Source: a virus
Virus record (IMG/VR): IMGVR_UViG_3300048593_000271
Location: 1-24,485 of that record
Direction: 5' to 3' (one strand)
DNA: 24,485 nt
Below are positions 21,298 through 24,485 of the stretch, in pieces (the first letter of the stretch is position 1; each line of letters begins with the position of its first letter). Both the position numbers and the translations under genes were made by a program. The notes below the pieces were generated by a model. The model was given only the letters and a program-made list of their open reading frames with translations. It did not search any database and had not been told where the DNA came from.

Positions 21298-22809
21298 ATG
21301 AATCTAGGTAAATTTACAATGATCAAAGGACAAGCTTGGTCAGGTTTAACTTTGAAAAATCACATTGGAGCCATATTTGGTTCTAAGCCTCAAATGGCTA
21401 CTAAAATCACAACTGTATTGTTACAAAATTCAGGAATGAAAAATTTAGATACAACTCTATCTTTATTCCCTGAAAAAATATTAGAATCAGCTGATGACTT
21501 TATGTGGAAAGTTGTAGGAAGTGAAGAAAGAAACATTCCTCTTGTTGAAGCTCGTTGGAATGGTGCTGTTGTTAATAGTGGAACAACTGGTGTTGGTGCT
21601 GCTCGTGCAACTTTTGAATTAGTATTCGGTGAAAAATGGTTTACTAAAATGCATTTAATTGCAGGACATAGACCAGATTTGTATCAAGTACGTATTATCA
21701 ACGAACCTTTTGAAGAAGGTCAAAACTACGTTTATACTGTTGAAGTATTTGGTGGTCAAGAAACATTAAATGGTATTCCAGGTGATGAGTTCTTACCAGG
21801 AAACAGATTCTCTATTGAGGGTGCTCCTGTTGAAGATGAATTATCTACTCAAGGTGCTGGAATTCAATTTACATCTCCTTACTTATTGAGAAACTCTGTT
21901 ACATCTATTCGTATGGAACATAAAGTTTCTGGTAAAATGATTGACTGTAAAGTTGAGCCAGTTTATTTTTCTGGTATTGAAACTAGAGATCCTAGTACAG
22001 GAAAAGTACACAAATCAGTAACTTGGATGCAAGAAGTTTACTGGCAGTTTGAAAAACAATTATCTCGTATTAAATCTAAAACAGTTATGTTTGGTAAAAC
22101 CAACCGTGATGAAAATAGTAGATTTTTAAATAAAGGTAATTCAAACATTGAAATTAAAGCAGGTTCAGGTATCCGTGAGCAAATGGAAGTATCTAATACA
22201 GTGACTTACAACTTGTTCTCTATTAGATTACTTGAAGATATGCTTTATGAATTGTCAGAAGGTAAACTTGATTGGGGTGAAAGAAAATTCATGTTACGTA
22301 CAGGTGAAAGAGGAGCTGCTCAGTTCCATAGAGCTGTAACACAAGAAGCTTCTGGATGGCAAGCACTTGGTTTTGATAACACTAATTCTAATGCTATCAA
22401 ACAAACTACTTCTAAATTCCACAGTAATGCTTTTGTAGCAGGATTCCAATTCACTGAATGGAAAGCCCCTAACAACATTCATGTAATGTTAGAAGTTGAC
22501 CCAATGTATGATGATAAAGTAAGAAATAAAGTTATGCACCCAGCTGGTGGTGTAGCTGAGTCTTATCGTTATGACATCCTTTACATTGGTGCAATGGAAG
22601 AGCCTAATATTCAAAAAGTAAAAGTACGTGGTTCTGATGAACTTCGTGGTTACAAAGCTGGTATTAGAGATCCATTTACAGGACGTAGAGGTGGTGTAAT
22701 GCAACACATGGAAGATTCTGCAACAATCACTGCACTTTGTGAAGGTATTGGAGCATTAGTAATCGATCCAGGTCGTACTGCAACTTTAAAACCTGCAATC
22801 ATAGATTAA
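21298..22809 (+). CDS. Major capsid protein
   Basis: 503 residues, HK97-fold type expected. The sequence fits crAss-like MCPs: an N-terminal SGLTLKNHIGAIFGSKPQM, LVEARWNGAVVNSG, FELVFGEKWFTKMHLIAGHRPD, central LRTGERGAAQFHRAV (about 345-359), VAGFQFTEWKAPNNIHVMLEVDPMYDD, GGVAESYRYDILYIGAMEEPN (about 417-437) and a C-terminal ATITALCEGIGALVIDPGRT. The codon mix is more GC-rich and regular than that of its neighbours, as expected for a highly expressed gene. No GroEL-binding tag is visible. The start is preceded only by A/T sequence. Confidence 0.9.
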   Translation: MNLGKFTMIKGQAWSGLTLKNHIGAIFGSKPQMATKITTVLLQNSGMKNLDTTLSLFPEKILESADDFMWKVVGSEERNIPLVEARWNGAVVNSGTTGVGAARATFELVFGEKWFTKMHLIAGHRPDLYQVRIINEPFEEGQNYVYTVEVFGGQETLNGIPGDEFLPGNRFSIEGAPVEDELSTQGAGIQFTSPYLLRNSVTSIRMEHKVSGKMIDCKVEPVYFSGIETRDPSTGKVHKSVTWMQEVYWQFEKQLSRIKSKTVMFGKTNRDENSRFLNKGNSNIEIKAGSGIREQMEVSNTVTYNLFSIRLLEDMLYELSEGKLDWGERKFMLRTGERGAAQFHRAVTQEASGWQALGFDNTNSNAIKQTTSKFHSNAFVAGFQFTEWKAPNNIHVMLEVDPMYDDKVRNKVMHPAGGVAESYRYDILYIGAMEEPNIQKVKVRGSDELRGYKAGIRDPFTGRRGGVMQHMEDSATITALCEGIGALVIDPGRTATLKPAIID

Positions 22810-22828
22810 GCATAAATAAATAGTGTCT

Positions 22829-22849
22829 CCCTGCACATTAGCTGCAGGG
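22829..22849 (+). promoter_or_regulatory. Hairpin after the MCP gene
   Basis: CCCTGCA (22829-22835) pairs perfectly with TGCAGGG (22843-22849) around a 7-nt loop. It is GC-rich and lies 19 nt past the MCP stop, but no T-run follows, so it is not a normal intrinsic terminator. It could protect the MCP mRNA 3' end or reduce read-through. Confidence 0.5.
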
Positions 22850-22882
22850 GTGCACTTTAAAATAATATTAAATTCGGGAGAA

Positions 22883-23752
22883 ATGAAAAAAGAGAATACA
22901 GAAACAACTTTAGAACAATCAAGTTTTACTTTACCTAATGAAATCGTAATTGTAAAACACATTCCACGTAGACGTGGTATGGCAGCAAATGTAGATGACA
23001 ACCATGTAATATCAGGAGGGATGTTAATGGGTTCAGTTAAGAAATTTTCAGCACCACTGCAACGAAATGGTGGTATTGCTAATATTTTATCTGAAGATGA
23101 AAAAGAATATTTAGAAAAAGTAACAGGTACTAATTTATCTGTTTATGGTGATTTTTGGAAAACCTTTATTGTATCATTATATAAAGAAAGTGAAAATAAT
23201 AGATTTGATTTAAGTAATCCTTTCGATTACATTTCTGTTAAATTACTTCAAAAATATAAAGATGATGTTGCACCTACATGGGAAGAAAGAGATCGAAAGA
23301 GTTCATATGAATTTGTTATTACTCGTTCTGATGAAGAATTGAATGAGAAAAAACAAAAATATGATTCTAAAAAACAAGCTTTCAAACTTTATGGTAAAAT
23401 TGAAGATGATAAAGAAAAACTTTTAGGAGTTCTTAAATTACTTTCTAATCAACCTATTTCTAAAGAATCTTCTTTAAAATGGTTACAAGCTAAAGTTGAA
23501 GAATATATTGACACAATGCCTTCATTATTTGTAAGTGTTATAAATGATGCTTCTTATGAAACTAAAATATTAATTAATAACGCAGTTGATAAAGGTATCA
23601 TTAAGATTTCAGGAAATAAATATTCTACTGCAGATGGTTTAGAGTTATCTTCAGCAGGTCAAATTGCAACATTTGATAATGCTGTTAGATATTTAGATGC
23701 TCCAAAAAATCAAGAAGTACGAGCAATTATTGAAGCTAAATTAGATAAATAA
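22883..23752 (+). CDS. Conserved structural-region protein after MCP
   Basis: 289 residues from the ATG at 22883, chosen because GGGAG lies just upstream and because a GTG start at 22823 would translate through the hairpin. Strand-rich N-terminal part (FTLPNEIVIVKHIPRRRGMAAN; VISGGMLMGSVKKF) is followed by helical parts (LSEDEKEYLEKVTGTNLSVYGDF; EWEERDRKSSYEFVI-type) and a C-terminal repeat of helices. A head-decoration or connector-support role is suggested by location; no family is named with confidence. Confidence 0.8.
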   Translation: MKKENTETTLEQSSFTLPNEIVIVKHIPRRRGMAANVDDNHVISGGMLMGSVKKFSAPLQRNGGIANILSEDEKEYLEKVTGTNLSVYGDFWKTFIVSLYKESENNRFDLSNPFDYISVKLLQKYKDDVAPTWEERDRKSSYEFVITRSDEELNEKKQKYDSKKQAFKLYGKIEDDKEKLLGVLKLLSNQPISKESSLKWLQAKVEEYIDTMPSLFVSVINDASYETKILINNAVDKGIIKISGNKYSTADGLELSSAGQIATFDNAVRYLDAPKNQEVRAIIEAKLDK

Positions 23753-23754
23753 TT

Positions 23755-24485
23755 ATGACAGTTCAAGAATTTTCAAATCATTTTGACATTTTATATAATG
23801 CTATTGCTACACAATCTGCTCCAGGAATTGACAGTTATGAAAAATCTGTTTATTTAACTAAAGCACAGTTAGAAATAATTAAAAATTATTATGACCCTGC
23901 TAGTAATAGAAAACAAAAAGGTTTTGAAGGATCTGAAAAAAGAAGAGCTGATTTAAAAGAATTAATTAAATCTTATTCTACAACAACAGTTATAAATAAT
24001 AGTACTAAAATACATTCTAGTGCTAAATTTTATCCTGTACCTGAAGATACTTTTTTAATTGTCAATGAACAAGTTAAAATTACTTCTTCAGATTGTTTTA
24101 ATGGAACTACAATAAATACTAAACCTGTCACATATGATGAGTTTAATATTCAAATTAAAAATCCTTTTAAAACACCAGATAGTACTGTTGCATGGAGATT
24201 AGATATTTCTAGATTAAATAATGTTAAAGTTGTCGAAATTGTTTCACCTTATAATGTGTTAGGTTCTTTAGAATATAAAATAAGATATTTAAAATACCCT
24301 AAACCTATTATCTTGGAAAATTTAAATACAGCTTTTCCAGGTGAAGGATTAACTATTGATGGTAAATTTTTACCACAAACATGTGAATTAGATTCACATA
24401 TACATGATGAAATTTTAGACAGAGCTGTAGAGTTGTGTTTAAGAGATTATAAACCACAAAATTTAGAATCTAAAATTCAATTAGG
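23755..24485 (+). CDS. Connector/ring-type structural protein (3' end cut)
   Basis: The frame is open from the ATG at 23755 to the window end (243 codons, no stop). It begins MTVQEFSNHFDILYNAIATQ and continues APGIDSYEKSVYLTKAQ, IIKNYYDP, GFEGSEKRRADLKELI, then a strand-rich part (FYPVPEDTFLIVNEQVKI; YDEFNIQIKNPFKTPDS; WRLDISRL). This opening is typical of a conserved crAss-like protein downstream of the MCP, thought to belong to the neck or head-tail connection. The domain is cut off by the window edge. Confidence 0.72.
   Translation, partial: MTVQEFSNHFDILYNAIATQSAPGIDSYEKSVYLTKAQLEIIKNYYDPASNRKQKGFEGSEKRRADLKELIKSYSTTTVINNSTKIHSSAKFYPVPEDTFLIVNEQVKITSSDCFNGTTINTKPVTYDEFNIQIKNPFKTPDSTVAWRLDISRLNNVKVVEIVSPYNVLGSLEYKIRYLKYPKPIILENLNTAFPGEGLTIDGKFLPQTCELDSHIHDEILDRAVELCLRDYKPQNLESKIQL

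Noticed and set aside
22823-22882. GTG start giving a 309-residue protein after the MCP
   Set aside because: It would run through the hairpin and has no leader. The ATG at 22883 has GGGAG just upstream.
8184-24485. Stop-codon reassignment as in some crAss-like phages
   Set aside because: All long genes read through with the standard code and end at TAA, TAG or TGA next to the following starts.

Overview
This window looks like one segment of an AT-rich double-stranded DNA phage of the Bacteroidota, most likely a crAss-like (Crassvirales-type) podovirus. The evidence is threefold. The late genes run TerL, portal, an acidic head protein, major capsid protein (MCP), a conserved post-MCP protein, then a connector-like protein. 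The promoters have the Bacteroidota form (TTTG, 20 nt, TAnnTTnG). Most genes lack Shine-Dalgarno sites and start behind A/T-only leaders. The taxonomic call rests on recognising protein sequence by eye, not on a search.

Layout. Positions 1-7592 are transcribed leftward and hold small accessory genes: membrane proteins, a surface lipoprotein between two paralogous membrane proteins, Cys-rich proteins and many orphans. They are interleaved with an unusual amount of non-coding, structured DNA. That DNA includes a complete tmRNA gene (351-725), a tRNA-Glu (5564-5635), and a series of RNA-like elements, each closed by a perfect or near-perfect 7-17 bp stem around internal hairpins and usually followed by a U-rich tail. 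Positions 7593-7870 are the divergent control region. From 7838 everything runs rightward: a structured leader RNA, a T5orf172-like gene and terminator, then (from a second promoter) a tightly overlapping operon of small proteins, PhoH, a winged-helix-like protein, GroES-like, a membrane coiled-coil protein, a conserved protein, a GIY-YIG homing endonuclease, GroEL-like and TerL. Portal and the acidic head protein each have their own promoter. MCP and two further structural genes follow, the last cut by the window edge.

How the parts work together. The rightward half is a morphogenesis module: TerL and portal package DNA, MCP and the acidic (possibly scaffolding) protein build the head, and the phage GroEL/GroES pair probably folds capsid proteins. 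Three rightward promoters (P1 before the leader, P3 before portal, P4 before the acidic protein) carry the same 15-nt box at exactly 34 nt upstream of the TTTG box. This suggests a common phage-controlled switch. The leftward half looks like an early or host-interaction region, with translation-related RNAs (tmRNA, tRNA-Glu) and uncharacterised structured RNAs.

The strongest candidates for something new are the phage tmRNA with an unusually long predicted tag (about 40 codons, ending MAAA rather than LAA), the shared upstream promoter box, and the array of closed-stem RNA elements. Two of those elements share a hairpin motif with a compensatory base change.
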